A stretch of 60,000 nucleotides of DNA. It comes from Symsagittifera roscoffensis. Its lineage: Eukaryota; Xenacoelomorpha; Acoela; Convolutidae. Of this stretch, positions 30,493-42,009 are shown piece by piece. The notes under the pieces were generated by a model. That model was not told where the DNA came from and ran no database searches. It worked only from the letters and a program-made list of their open reading frames with translations. Position 1 is the stretch's first letter; every line of letters starts with the position of its first letter. The translations under genes were made by a program, and so were the position numbers. Location of the stretch: NCBI RefSeq assembly GCF_963678635.1, contig NC_087070.1, positions 46,421,467 through 46,481,466 of the forward strand, read 5' to 3'.

Positions 30493-30944
30493 TTTTTGCT
30501 AGTTATCAGTTGAAAAAGGAGCAATCCTGTTATCCGAAGCAGCAAGCCTTATTCCTCCCTTTACATTTCCTTCATCGAGCTTATTACTTATTAGCTCTAC
30601 TCTCTGCTCGAGGTCACTAAGAGGCGGTCTTGAAAATTGGAGATGGGGTTTTGGAAGTGACACGTCATTTGCTCGAATTTTTTTTTATCAAGGAGCTCAT
30701 GCTTGTGGTCTGTTTGCGTCCAATTCTTTTCGGTTGCTCCAAAAAACAAGGACGACGTTAAAAAAATTAGCCATTTTGCAACATCCTCTACATTGTAGAC
30801 GATGTCATTTATTTTATGCGACAGACTTTCCGCCGAGGGAACACGCGAGTCTTTTGGTACTCTCTTGAGTACTGGGACATTTGAGATGGCTGTATTAACA
30901 TAATTGTCTAGCACTAAATCATTACCTATTGTTGCTTTATTAAC

Positions 30945-31136
30945 TTATTTTACATCAACGCATGATGGACACTGAAACCATTGGGTTTTCTTAGAGTCGC
31001 TAAGAGAAATATTTACACAACTGATATGATACCAACTAGAACAGCAATCACATCTAATCCAATTTATCAGTCCTGAAGGTTCTAAGCAATCTTTGCTTGT
31101 ACACTCTTTGTTGTTTTCCTCATCTTGACGCAGCAT
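30945..31136 (-). pseudogene. LINE-B N-terminal PHD-type zinc finger
   Basis: The Cys pairs are ECTSKDC, then WIRCDCCSSWYHISC, then WFQCPSC. The order C-x4-C, C-x2-C, H-x2-C, C-x2-C with the W/YHxxC signature fits a PHD finger, a chromatin-binding module that reads histone tails. The same block is preserved in frame at 38,373-37,945. A chromatin reader at the start of a LINE protein could bias target choice (inference). Confidence 0.75.
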
Positions 31137-31264
31137 AAAGGTAAAAAAAAAAGATTTTGACTGGATTTAGGGGACTGAACTAACCCATGATAAGCAGTTA
31201 GTGGGAATTTTATAAATCAGCAAATAAAAAAATTAAAAGACAATTAAATTAATATAAATTTTAA

Positions 31265-31530
31265 AATCAATTTATAAAAATCAAAAACAAGGAACAATGT
31301 CACCCGAGCTCAGTAGGTCTAGCGGTGCACCACCAGACTCTTCAAGCCAGTTCCAATTTCCCACCCCACAGAAAGCCACTTGACAGACCTGTCTCTAAAA
31401 TCCCTCAGAGGGCGCTCCACAAACAGGCACAAACATCAAAGATCACAAATCTATTTAATAAGTTTATCACAACAATTAGGCTAAAACCTTGGAACTTTGT
31501 AGATATGTAAGTGATAATGATGACAGAAGA
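31265..31530 (-). repeat. LINE-B 5' leader region
   Basis: The block (GAGCTCAGTAGGT ... AGCGGTGCACCACC ... CTCAGAGGGCGCTCC) lies just upstream of the PHD start on the - strand. It recurs before other copies at about 38,540-38,700, 47,660-47,800 and 55,485-55,625. It is a likely 5' UTR/promoter of LINE-B. Confidence 0.6.
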
Positions 31531-32117
31531 TGACAAGTGTTGATGTCCTTACAGATAAAATCAATGCGGTTTACGTTTCTTCAACAAAAACACGCAACTG
31601 GATACGAAAAAATATAAAATACAATTGTTACAAATAAAAAAAAATCGTCGAAAGTTATTTTATCATTTATTGTTCCCAGTACGCAAGCGGCGTTCGCAAT
31701 CTGTATTACCAGGGAGATTCTCTGTTTTAAAGGCTGCACGCTCTGGGTTCCTCATTGCATATGCTTAGGTTCTTACAAAGCTTGCTCGAAAAAATTCTGT
31801 GCTGTGGCCGGCCGCGCCCTGAATCTCAAAAGCTAGCGGTTGAAAAAGATACTCATCATCTACTAAGTCTATATATATTGTCTTTTGATTGCTCCTCGGC
31901 TTCAGCCGCAGCCGTACCAGGGTTACAAACAGACCCGGCATTAATCCTACAAGGAGCTAAGGAGTCTACTACCGTTACATCCCACATGAGCTGCTTACCA
32001 ACAGACCATGGAACGAGCGTCAAACCGTCTGGTCGCTTCTGATCGGTCCTGTAGAGATGTCGTGCTTCTAAAACAGACGGAATGTGAGTAGAAGATAAAC
32101 TCTGCTTTATAGGGGCA

Positions 32118-35100
32118 TTCAGGTTTGAATGACTAGAGAATCTCCCTGCACTTTTAAGGCAAGAAATACCATGCCAACCATCCTCGGTAACGTCTTTTCC
32201 GCACACGCATTTATGCCGTTCGCATATTTTTGAGCCTAATCGAAGTCCTATCGCAATTCTGAGGTTGTTGGTTCGACAGTTTTAACCTTAAATTTTTGCA
32301 CGGGATGACGTTCAACCATTGGGAGCCAAATCTATCTAGGAAAGCGTTGAATCTTTTTACGTCCGTTGTTTCGAGTCGTAAAATCAAGTCTGAAATTTCG
32401 CTGTTAGAAAATGGCTCCGTCCAATTTTTTTTGGATTTCATTTTCCGGAGCTATTTCAATTTTTCCAAGTTCAAACCACTAAGAAAGCGGGTAAAGCGAG
32501 TAGACGAGCGGAAGAAACGCCCAAGCCACATTTGGCTGCCGGGAGAACTGCTTGTAAAAACTGATTATCATCCATTTTCACAATAGTGACCTTTCATAAC
32601 GAACTTCTTAGTAATTTGTTGTAGCGTTCCAAAAAAATCATTTTGCAAAAAACAAGGGCTCGTACGCAAAAATATAGGAGTTATGGCATGCTAAAGCAAT
32701 TTTTCAGGAGGTAAAAACCATAATGGGCGTCTAGTTTGTCAATGACATCCGAGATTTTTTCAAGCTTCCTAATTTTTTTGTCGAGCAATTCTTTTCGGCA
32801 AAGTTCGCCGATTGGAGATCCTAAAATGAGGAGTTATTCTTTTAGTCTTATTTTTATTTTGGGGCATATTTTTCGAAATTGTGTTAAAAATGAATTATAC
32901 CGTGTTCTAGTAATCGGTCCCAAAAAAACAATATTCGCACTTCCCAGTGTTCAAGCTCAGGCCGTAAAATTGTTCCGATTTCAGAATGTTTTTAAGGTCC
33001 CGGTGTACTACCTTATAGTCGTCGGCTAAATTTCCATCATCTAAATCATCTAAATACCAGGTGTTAATTTTCGACTCCAACTGTTTGACTAAAGTATGAA
33101 TTGTTTCCGCAAAAAAAGTTGCGGCTTCAGGATCACCTTGCTGAGTTCCGTCTTCTGACATTATGACAGAGCTTCCGTAAAAAAGGTAACTAGGTTTACC
33201 ATACGCGCAATGGGTGTAATTATACAATTCTGGGCGATTTGAATAAACATGATTCAACATTGTTTCTCTAATTAGAGAGTTAAAGGCATTCCTAAAATAT
33301 AGTTTTAAAAGAACAGTGCATTTTGGATTGTCGTCGCGTTCAATTAGGTATCGAAACGAGTGCGCAGCTATTTCTGCTCCTCTTTAGGTACCGCATCCTA
33401 CCTGTGCGTTACCGAAAAAATTTTGTCGCTCGAAGAGGGCCTTGCTTCCAACGCATTTAGACGCGATACGTCTCAGCGTTTTGCCAATGGCAATCGGTCT
33501 CAACCCTCCTTCTATCTTTATGAGGGCGATAAGCTTTGCGCCAAAAAAGAAAGGTCTTAGGGGTTCGGGTATTTTGCCATCTCCAATGAGGTTTATCAGC
33601 TTAGTAAGTTATTTCAGAAAAATAAGTTCTGCACTGCCATTCGACTGATTAACAAGATCTTTGAAAAATTCTGGTCGCTTCTGATCGGTTTTGTAGAAAT
33701 GACTTGTTTCTAAAACAGGCGGAATGTGAGTACAAGATAAACTCTGCTTTATAAGGGCATTCAGGTTTGAATGCCTAGAGAATCACCCTGCACTTCTGAG
33801 GCAAGAAAAACCATGCCAGCCATTCTCGGTAACGTCTTTTTCGCACACTTATTTATGCCGTTTGCTTAATTTTGAGCCTAATCGAAGTCCTATCGCAATT
33901 CTGAGTTGTTGGTTCGACAGTTTTAATCTTAAACTTTTGAACGGGATGACGTTCAACCATTAGGAGCCAAATCTATCTTGGAACGCGTTGAATCTCCTAC
34001 GTCCGTTGGTTCGAGTCGTAAAATCAAGTCTGAAATTTCGCTGTCAAAAAACGGCTCCGTCCAATTTTTTTTGGATTTCATTTTCCGGAGCCGTTTCAAT
34101 TTTTCCAAGTTCAAACCACCGTTTAAGCGCATCATCATAGGTTCCATCCAGATGCTCCGAATCAAATATTTCGCTTAAGGCATCTTTTGCTCCTACTGCT
34201 GAGACTAAGAAAGCGGGTAAAGCGAGTAGACGAGCGGAAGAAACGCCCAAGCCACATTTGGCTGCCGGGAGAACTGCTTGTAAAAACTGGTTATCATCCA
34301 CTTTCACGTTAGTGACCTTTCATAACGAATTTCTTAGTAGTTTGTCGTAGCGTTCTACCTGTACGTTTCCGAAAAATTTTTGTCGCTCGGAGAGGCCCTT
34401 GCTTCCAACGCATTTAGACGCGATACATCTCAGCGTTTTGCCTATGGCAATCGGTCTCAACCCTCCGTCTATCTTTATGAGGGCGATAAGCTTTGCGCCA
34501 AAAAAGAAAGGACTTAGGGGTTCGGGTATTTTGCCATCTCCAATGAGGTTTATCAGCTTAGTAAGCGATTTCAGAAAATTAAGTCCTGCACTGCCATTCG
34601 ACTTACTAACAAAATCTTTGAAAATTTGAGGAACTTTTTCATCAGGACCTGCTGCTGATCCGTTTGGAAAGGACATTATTGCTTTGTATAGATCGAAATC
34701 GGTTACGATAAAACTATTCAAATTTTTTGGAATTGGAGCTGCAAATTTGGCTCACTGAGGGTGCCTAGACAACAATTTTTGCTAGTTATCAGTTGAAAAA
34801 GGAGCAATCTTGTCATCCGAAGCAGCAAGCCTTATCCTCCCTTTACATTAGCTTCATCGAGCGTTTTACTTATTAGCTTTATTTTCTGCTCGAGGTCACT
34901 AAGAGGCGGGTTTGAAACTTGGGGATGGGATTTGGAAGTGACACGTCATTTGCTCGAAGTTTTTTATTTATCAAGGAGCTCATGCTTGTGGTCTGTTTGC
35001 GTCCAATTATTTTCGGTTGCTGCAAAAAAACAAGAACGACGTTAAAAAAATTAGCCATCAGGTTTGAATGACTAGAGAATCTCCCTGCACTTTTAAGGCA

Positions 35101-37994
35101 AGAAAGATCATGCCAACCATCCTCGGTAACGTCTTTTCCGCACACGCATTTATGCCGTTCGCATATTTTTGAGCCTAATCGAAGTCCTATCGCAATTCTG
35201 AGGTTGTTGGTTCGACAGTTTTAACCTTAAATTTTTGCACGGGATGACGTTCAACCATTGGGAGCCAAATCTATCTAGGAAAGCGTTGAATCTTTTTACG
35301 TCCGTTGTTTCGAGTCGTAAAATCAAGTCTGAAATTTCGCTGTTAGAAAATGGCTCCGTCCAATTTTTTTTGGATTTCATTTTCCGGAGCTATTTCAATT
35401 TTTCCAAGTTCAAACCACTAAGAAAGCGGGTAAAGCGAGTAGACGAGCGGAAGAAACGCTCAAGCCACATTTGGCTGCCGGGAGAACTGCTTGTAAAAAC
35501 TGATTATCATCCATTTTCACAATAGTGACCTTTCATAACGAACTTCTCAGTAATTTGTTGTAGCGTTCCAAAAAAATCATTTTGCAAAAAACAAGGGCTC
35601 GTACGCAAAAAATATAGGAGTTATGGCATGCTAAAGCAATTTTTCAGGAGGTAAAAACCATAATGGGCGTCTAGTTTGTCAATGACATCCGAGATTTTTT
35701 CAAGCTTCCTAATTTTTTGTCGAGCAATTCTTTTCGGCAAAGTTCGCCGATTGGAGATCCTAAAATGAGGAGTTATTCTTTTAGTCTTATTTTGATTTTG
35801 GGGCATATTTTTCGAAATTGTGTTAAAAATGAATTATACCGTGTACTAGTAATCGGTCCCAAAAAACAATATTCGCACTTCCCAGTGTTCAAGCTCAGGC
35901 CGTAAAATTGTTCCGATTTCAGAATGTTTTTAAGGTCCCGGTGTACTACCTTATAGTCGTCGGCTAAATTTCCATCATCTAAATCATCTAAATACCAGGT
36001 GTTAATTTTCGACTCCAACTGTTTGACTAAGGTATGAATTGTTTCCGCAAAAAAAGTTGCGGCTTCAGGATCACCTTGCTGAGTTCCGTCTTCTGACATT
36101 ATGACAGAGCTTCCGTAAAAAAGGTAACTAGGTTTACCATACGCGCAATGGGTGTAATTATACAATTCTGGGCGATTTGAATAAACATGATTCAACATTG
36201 TTTCTCTAATTAGAGAGTTAAAGGCATTCCTAAAATATAGTTTTAAAAGAACAGTGCATTTTGGATTGTCGTCGCGTTCAATTAGGTATCGAAACGAGTG
36301 CGCAGCTATTTCTGCTCCTCTTTAGGTACCGCATCCTACCTGTGCGTTACCGAAAAAATTTTGTCGCTCGAAGAGGGCCTTGCTTCCAACGCATTTAGAC
36401 GCGATACGTCTCAGCGTTTTGCCAATGGCAATCGGTCTCAACCCTCCTTCTATCTTTATGAGGGCGATAAGCTTTGCGCCAAAAAAGAAAGGTCTTAGGG
36501 GTTCGGGTATTTTGCCATCTCCAATGAGGTTTATCAGCTTAGTAAGTTATTTCAGAAAAATAAGTTCTGCACTGCCATTCGACTGATTAACAAGACCTTT
36601 GAAAAATTCTGGTCGCTTCTGATCGGTTTTGTAGAAATGACTTGTTTCTAAAACAGGCGGAATGTGAGTACAAGATAAACTCTGCTCTATAAAGGCATTC
36701 AGGTTTGAATGCCTAGAGAATCACCCTGCACTTCTGAGGCAAGAAAAACCATGCCAGCCATTCTCGGTAACGTCTTTTTCGCACACTTATTTATGCCGTT
36801 TGCTTAATTTTGAGCCTAATCGAAGTCCTATCGCAATTCTGAGTTGTTGGTTCGACAGTTTTAATCTTAAACTTTTGAACGGGATGACGTTCAACCATTA
36901 GGAGCCAAATCTATCTTGGAACGCGTTGAATCTCCTACGTCCGTTGGTTCGAGTCGTAAAATCAAGTCTGAAATTTCGCTGTCAAAAAACGGCTCCGTCC
37001 AATTTTTTTTGGATTTCATTTTCCGGAGCCGTTTCAATTTTTCCAAGTTCAAACCACCGTTTAAGCGCATCATCATAGGTTCCATCCAGATGCTCCGAAT
37101 CAAATATTTCGCTTAAGGCATCTTTTGCTCCTACTGCTGAGACTAAGAAAGCGGGTAAAGCGAGTAGACGAGCGGAAGAAACGCCCAAGCCACATTTGGC
37201 TGCCGGGAGAACTGCTTGTAAAAACTGGTTATCATCCACTTTCACGTTAGTGACCTTTCATAACGAATTTCTTAGTAGTTTGTCGTAGCGTTCTACCTGT
37301 ACGTTTCCGAAAAATTTTTGTCGCTCGGAGAGGCCCTTGCTTCCAACGCATTTAGACGCGATACATCTCAGCGTTTTGCCTATGGCAATCGGTCTCAACC
37401 CTCCGTCTATCTTTATGAGGGCGATAAGCTTTGCGCCAAAAAAGAAAGGTCTTAGGGGTTCGGGTATTTTGCCATCTCCAATGAGGTTTATCAGCTTAGT
37501 AAGCGATTTCAGAAAATTAAGTCCTGCACTGCCATTCGACTTACTAACAAAATCTTTGAAAATTTGAGGAACTATTTCATCAGGACCTGCTGCTGATCCG
37601 TTTGGAAAGGACATTATTGCTTTGTATAGATCGAAATCGGTTACGATAAAACTATTCAAACTTTTTGGAATTGGAGCTGCAAATTTGGCTCACTGAGGGT
37701 GCCTAGACAGCAATTTTTGCTAGTTATCAGTTGAAAAAGGAGCAATCTTGTCATCCGAAGCAGCAAGCCTTATCCTCCCTTTACATTAGCTTCATCGAGC
37801 GTTTTACTTATTAGCTTTATTTTCTGCTCGAGGTCACTAAGAGGCGGGTTTGAAACTTGGGGATGGGATTTGGAAGTGACACGTCATTTGCTCGAAGTTT
37901 TTTATTTATCAAGGAGCTCATGCTTGTGGTCTGTTTGCGTCCAATTATTTTCGGTTGCTGCAAAAAAACAAGAACGACGTTAAAAAAATTAGCC
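32118..37994 (-). repeat. Tandem duplication of a 2,938-bp chimeric LINE-B unit
   Basis: Frames at 32296/35235, 33360/36298, 33953/36891 and 34320/37258 are offset by 2,938-2,939 bases with few differences. At 35,057 the text switches from the RT-proximal linker (AAAATTAGCCAT) into CAGGTTTGAATG of the endonuclease part. At 37,995 the same linker continues normally (TTAGCCATTTTGTAACATCC). This fixes the junction. Confidence 0.9.
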
Positions 37995-38373
37995 ATTTTG
38001 TAACATCCTCTACATTGTAGACGATGTCATTTATTTTGTGCGACAGACTTTCCGCCGAGGGAGCACGCGAGTCTTTTGGTACTCTCTTGTGTACTGGAAT
38101 ATTTGAGATGGCTGTATTAACATAATTGTCTAGCACTAAATCATTACCTATTGTTGCTTTATTAACAGATTTTACATCAAGGCATGAAGGACACTGAAAC
38201 CATTGGGTTTTCTTAGAGTCGCTAAGAGAAATATTTACACAACTGATATGATACCAACTAGAACAACAATCACATCTAATCCAATTTATCAGTCCTGAAG
38301 GTTTTAAGCAATCTTTGCTTGTACACTCTTTGTTGTTTTCCTCATCTTGACGCACCATAAAGGTCAAAAACAA
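37945..38373 (-). pseudogene. LINE-B PHD finger plus linker, best-preserved frame
   Basis: A 142-codon frame runs through the PHD finger (WIRCDCCSSWYHISC, WFQCPSC) and on into the linker (IGNDLVLDNYVNTAISNIPV, SLSHKINDIVYNVEDVTKW). It lacks the stop that breaks copy 1 after the finger. This shows the finger and linker belong to one protein. The frame is lost at the poly-A stretch near 37,970, before the RT. Confidence 0.75.
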
Positions 38374-38500
38374 AAAATTTTGACTGGATTTTAGGGGACT
38401 GAACTAACCCATGATAAGTGGGAATTTATAAATCAGTTTGTGGGAATTTTATAAATCAGCAAATAAAAAAAAATAATAGACAATTGAAATAATTTAAATT

Positions 38501-38880
38501 TTAAAATCGAATTATAAAAATCAAAAACAAGGAACAATGTCACCCGAGCTCAGTAGGTCCAGCGGTGCACCACCAGACACTTCAAGCCAGTTCCAATTTC
38601 CCACCCCACAGAAAGCCACTTGACAGACTTGTCTCTAAAATCCCTCAGAGGGCGCTCCAAAAACAAGCACAAACATCAAACATAACAAATCTATTTAATA
38701 AGTTTATCACAACAATTAGGCTAAAACCTTAGAGCTTTGTAGATATGCAAGTGACAAAGATGACAGAAGATGACAAGTGTTGATGTCCTTACAAACAAAA
38801 TCGATGCGGGTTACGTTTCTGCAATAAGAACACGCAACTCGATACGAGAAAATAGAAAATACAAGTGTTACAAACAAAAA
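38501..38880 (-). repeat. LINE-B 5' leader joined to the next copy's 3' flank
   Basis: 38,520-38,740 repeats the leader of copy 1, and 38,760-38,880 repeats the common 3' flank (ACAAGTGTTGATGTCCTTAC). The copies are therefore arranged head to tail with a constant spacer. Confidence 0.65.
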
Positions 38881-41150
38881 AATTTCTTCGAAAGTTATTT
38901 AAGGTTCCGAGTCCGCAAGCGGCGTTCGCAATCTGTATTACCAGGGAGATTCTTTGTTTTAAAGGCTGCACGCTCTGGGTTCCTCATTGCATATGCTTAG
39001 GTTTTACAAAGCTTGCTCAAAAAAATTCTGTGCTGTAGCCGGCCGTGCCCTCAATCTCAAAAGCTAGCGGTTGAAAAAGATACTCATCATCTACTAAGTC
39101 TTTATACTTGTCTTTTTTTTTGCTCTTCCGCTTCAGCGGCAGCCGTACCAGGGTTACAAACAGACCTGGCACTAAGCCTACTAGGGTTTAAAGAGTCTAC
39201 TACCGTTACATCCCACAAGAGCTGCTTACCAACAGCCCATGGAACGGGCGTCAAACCGTCTGGTCGCTTCTGATCGGTCCTGTAGAGGTGTCGTAGTTCT
39301 GAAACAGACGGAATGTGAGCAGAAGATAATTTCTTTTCTATAGGAGCATTCGGGTTTGAATGCCTAGAGAATCTCCGTGCACTTTTGAGGCAAGAAAGAA
39401 CATGCCAACCACCTTCGGTAACCTCTTTTCCGCACACGCATTTATGCCGTCCATATATTTCTGATCCTAATCGAAGTCCTATCGCAATTGTGAATTGTTG
39501 GTTTGACAGTTTAATCTTAAATTTTTTGCGCGGGATGACGTTCAACCACTGGGAGCCAAATCTATCTTGGAACGCATTGAATCTTTTTACTTCCGTTGGT
39601 TCGCGTCGTAAATTCAAGACTGCAATTTCGCTGTCAAAAATTGGCTTCGTTCAGTTTTTTTTGGATTTCATTTTCCGGAGCCATTTCCTTTTTTTCCAAG
39701 TTCAAACCATCGTTTAAGCGCATTATCATAGGTTCCATCCACATGCTCCTAATCAAAAATGTCACCTAAGGCTTCCTTTGCTCCTACTGGTGAGGCCAAG
39801 AAAGCGAGTAAAGCTAGTAGACGAGCGGAAGAAACACCCAAGCCATCTTTGGCTACCGGGAGAACTGCTTGTAAAAACGGGTAAACATCGATTTGCACAT
39901 TAGTGACCCTAAACAACGAATTCCTTAGTAATTTGTCGTAGCGTTCCAAAAAAATCACTTGGCAAAAGACAAGGGCTCGTACGCAAAAAATATAGATGTT
40001 TTGGCATGATAAAGCAGTTTTTTTGGAGGTAAAAACCATAATAGGCGTCTAGTTTGTCAATAGCATCCGAGATTTTTTCAAGCTCCTTAATTTTTTTTGT
40101 CAAGCAAATCTTTTCGGCAACGCTTGCCGATTGGTGACCCTAAAGTCAGGAGTTTTTCTTTTGTTTTTATTTTTGTTTTGGGGCATATTTTTCGAGATTG
40201 TGTTAAATTTGAAGTATACTGTGTACTCGTAGTCGGTTTCAAAAAATAAAGTTTCCAATTCTCAGTGTTTAAGCTTAGGCCGTAAGTTTTTCCAATTTCA
40301 GAAAGCTTTTAAGGTCGCGGAGTACTACCTAATAGTCGTCGGCTAAATTTTCATCATCTAAATACCAGATGTTATTTTTCGACTCCAACTGTTTGACTAG
40401 TGTCTGAATTATTTCCGCAAAAAATTGGTGCGGCTTCAGGATCACCGTGCTGAATTTCGTCTTCTGACATTATGACATCGCTTTTGTAAAAAACGTAACT
40501 AGCTTTACTATACGCGCAATGGGTGTAACTATATAACTCAGGGCGATTTGAAAAAACTTGAATCACTATGGTTTCTCTATTTAGAGAGTTAAAGGCATTC
40601 TTAAAACCTAGTTTTAAAAAAACGGTGCATTTTAGATTGAAGTCGCGTTCATTTAGGTTTCGAAACGAGAGTGCAGCTATTTCTGCTCCTCGTATAGTAC
40701 CGCATCCTATGTGTACGTTTCCCAAAAAATTTTGTCGGTCGGAGAGGGCCTTGCTTCCAACGCATTTAGATACGATACATCTCAACGTGTTGCCTATGGC
40801 AATCGGTCTCAACCCTCCGTCTATTTTCATTCATGAGGAGATAAGATTTGCGTCAAAAAATGAAGGTCTTAGGGGTTCGGGTATTTTGCCATCTCCAATG
40901 ACGTTTATCAGCCTAGTAAGCGATTTCAGAAAATTAAGTCCTGCACTGCCATTTGACTTACTAACAAGATTTCATCAGGACCTGCGGCTGATCCATTCGG
41001 AAAAGAAATTGTTGCTTTGTATAGGTCAAAACCGCTTACGAAAAAAATATCTGTTTTTTTTTCTGGAATTGGAGCAGTAAATGTGGCTCGCTCGCCGAGG
41101 GTGCTTGGACAACAATTTTTGATAGTTATCAGTTGAAAAAAGAGCAAGTA
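38880..41150 (-). mobile_element. LINE-B copy 4
   Basis: The tail and endonuclease region (39,617-39,102, with RPDGLTPVPWAVGKQLLWDV) is in one 171-codon frame. The thumb region (40,103-39,749), RT core (40,830-40,372) and RT N-part (41,186-40,926, FPNGSAAGPDEI) follow. At 40,970 about 25 bases found in other copies are missing (AACAAGAT|TTCATCAGG). At its 5' end LINE-B is cut at GAGCAA and joined to a LINE-A 3' end. Confidence 0.8.
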
Positions 41151-41795
41151 TGGGGGGGGGGGCGCACTCTTATATTTGCTCGACAAGATAGACCGAGTCC
41201 CGAGGAGGGCTGCTGATGCAGGCGTTATTCAAGGGTTTGTCTCAATCAACGACTTAGTAAGGAAAGAAGACGAAAAACTTATATCGAGAGATGACAACCA
41301 TATTCTTTCAGGTTTAATTCCATCTCGATCAGAGTATAGCGAAGCAAAATTGAGAGCGTGAAACCCAATCGACAATTATCTGATGAAAGAAAAAAATATG
41401 CGGCAGTTCTCTGACATGTTTTTGAGAAACTGCAATTTGTAAATGTATTTGCCAATCAAGTTTAATGGGACAAATCTCTGAGAGGTCTCGGAATATAAGC
41501 GCTATTAGTACGGTTCTATAACTTGGCATACAAATCACTGATATTGCTACGAACCATTTGATCGGAATGAAATTTCGGATTCTAATTGATTTTCCTTGAG
41601 AAATTCCAGTATGTAAATGTATTTGTTAATCAATTGTTCTTTACTGATTTCAATTGAGACTTATTTTTATTTGATTTATTTCAGGCATATCTGAAGGAGA
41701 AATGTTTCGAAGTTTTCTCTTTTTTTCATCCAATTGAAGCACTTCAGACTTCAGGTGGTCTGGAGTTCCCAATTTCCAAACGAACTTCTGAATCG
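41151..41795 (+). mobile_element. LINE-A 3' end plus flank, copy 2
   Basis: GTATGGGGGGG..., then a frame DRVPRRAADAGVIQGFVSIN and LIPSRSEYSEAKLRA, matches 26,327-26,640. The 3' UTR and a little of MAF1 intron 1 follow (to about 41,850; compare 26,905-27,030). It sits in opposite orientation to the LINE-B pieces on either side. Confidence 0.8.
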
Positions 41796-42009
41796 CAATC
41801 ATCAAAAACGGCAGGACTAAACTGCTTATTTTATCAGGGCTGGTTGTTAGGCAAGTGATAAAGATGACAGAAGATGACAAGTGTTGATGTCCTTACAAAC
41901 AAAATCGATGCGGCTTACGTTTCTTCAACAAGAACACGCAACTCGATACGAGAAAATAGAAAATACAAGTGTTCCAAACAAAAAAAAATCTTCGAAAGTT
42001 ATTTTTATC

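Larger units (their letters stand above)
27740..31260 (-). mobile_element. LINE-B copy 1: RLE-class-like non-LTR retrotransposon with PHD finger
   Basis: This is the most complete LINE-B copy. 5' to 3' on the - strand it has a PHD-type finger (31,136-30,945), a linker (30,914-30,597), the RT N-part (30,492-30,058), the RT core with YLDD (29,931-29,551), thumb and linker (29,465-28,800), and a zinc-knuckle/endonuclease-like region (28,792-28,475). The C-terminal tail is split by a hAT-like insertion and resumes at about 27,836-27,740. Frames change between blocks and stops occur (for example TAA after the PHD finger, TAA near 29,940), so the copy is dead. The 5' leader near 31,265-31,500 recurs before other copies. 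Confidence 0.85.
31640..38500 (-). mobile_element. LINE-B copies 2/3: scrambled, with a 2.94-kb tandem duplication
   Basis: From the left there is a C-terminal tail and endonuclease region (31,660-32,206), then two near-identical units (32,118-35,056 and 35,057-37,994), then an intact-looking PHD/linker N-terminus (38,373-37,945). Each unit is itself chimeric. It contains an endonuclease/linker part, an RT core (for example 33,260-32,907), a second endonuclease part, an RT N-part (34,721-34,320) and an N-terminal linker, joined at abrupt breaks (near 32,480, 33,663, 34,354 and 35,057). All are on the - strand. None can encode the full protein. Confidence 0.85.

Noticed and set aside
39385-39717. 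Plus-strand frames over the LINE-B copies (for example MRGMTFNHWEPNLSWNALNL)
   Set aside because: They recur in every LINE-B copy opposite the real minus-strand RT/endonuclease frames and are shadows.
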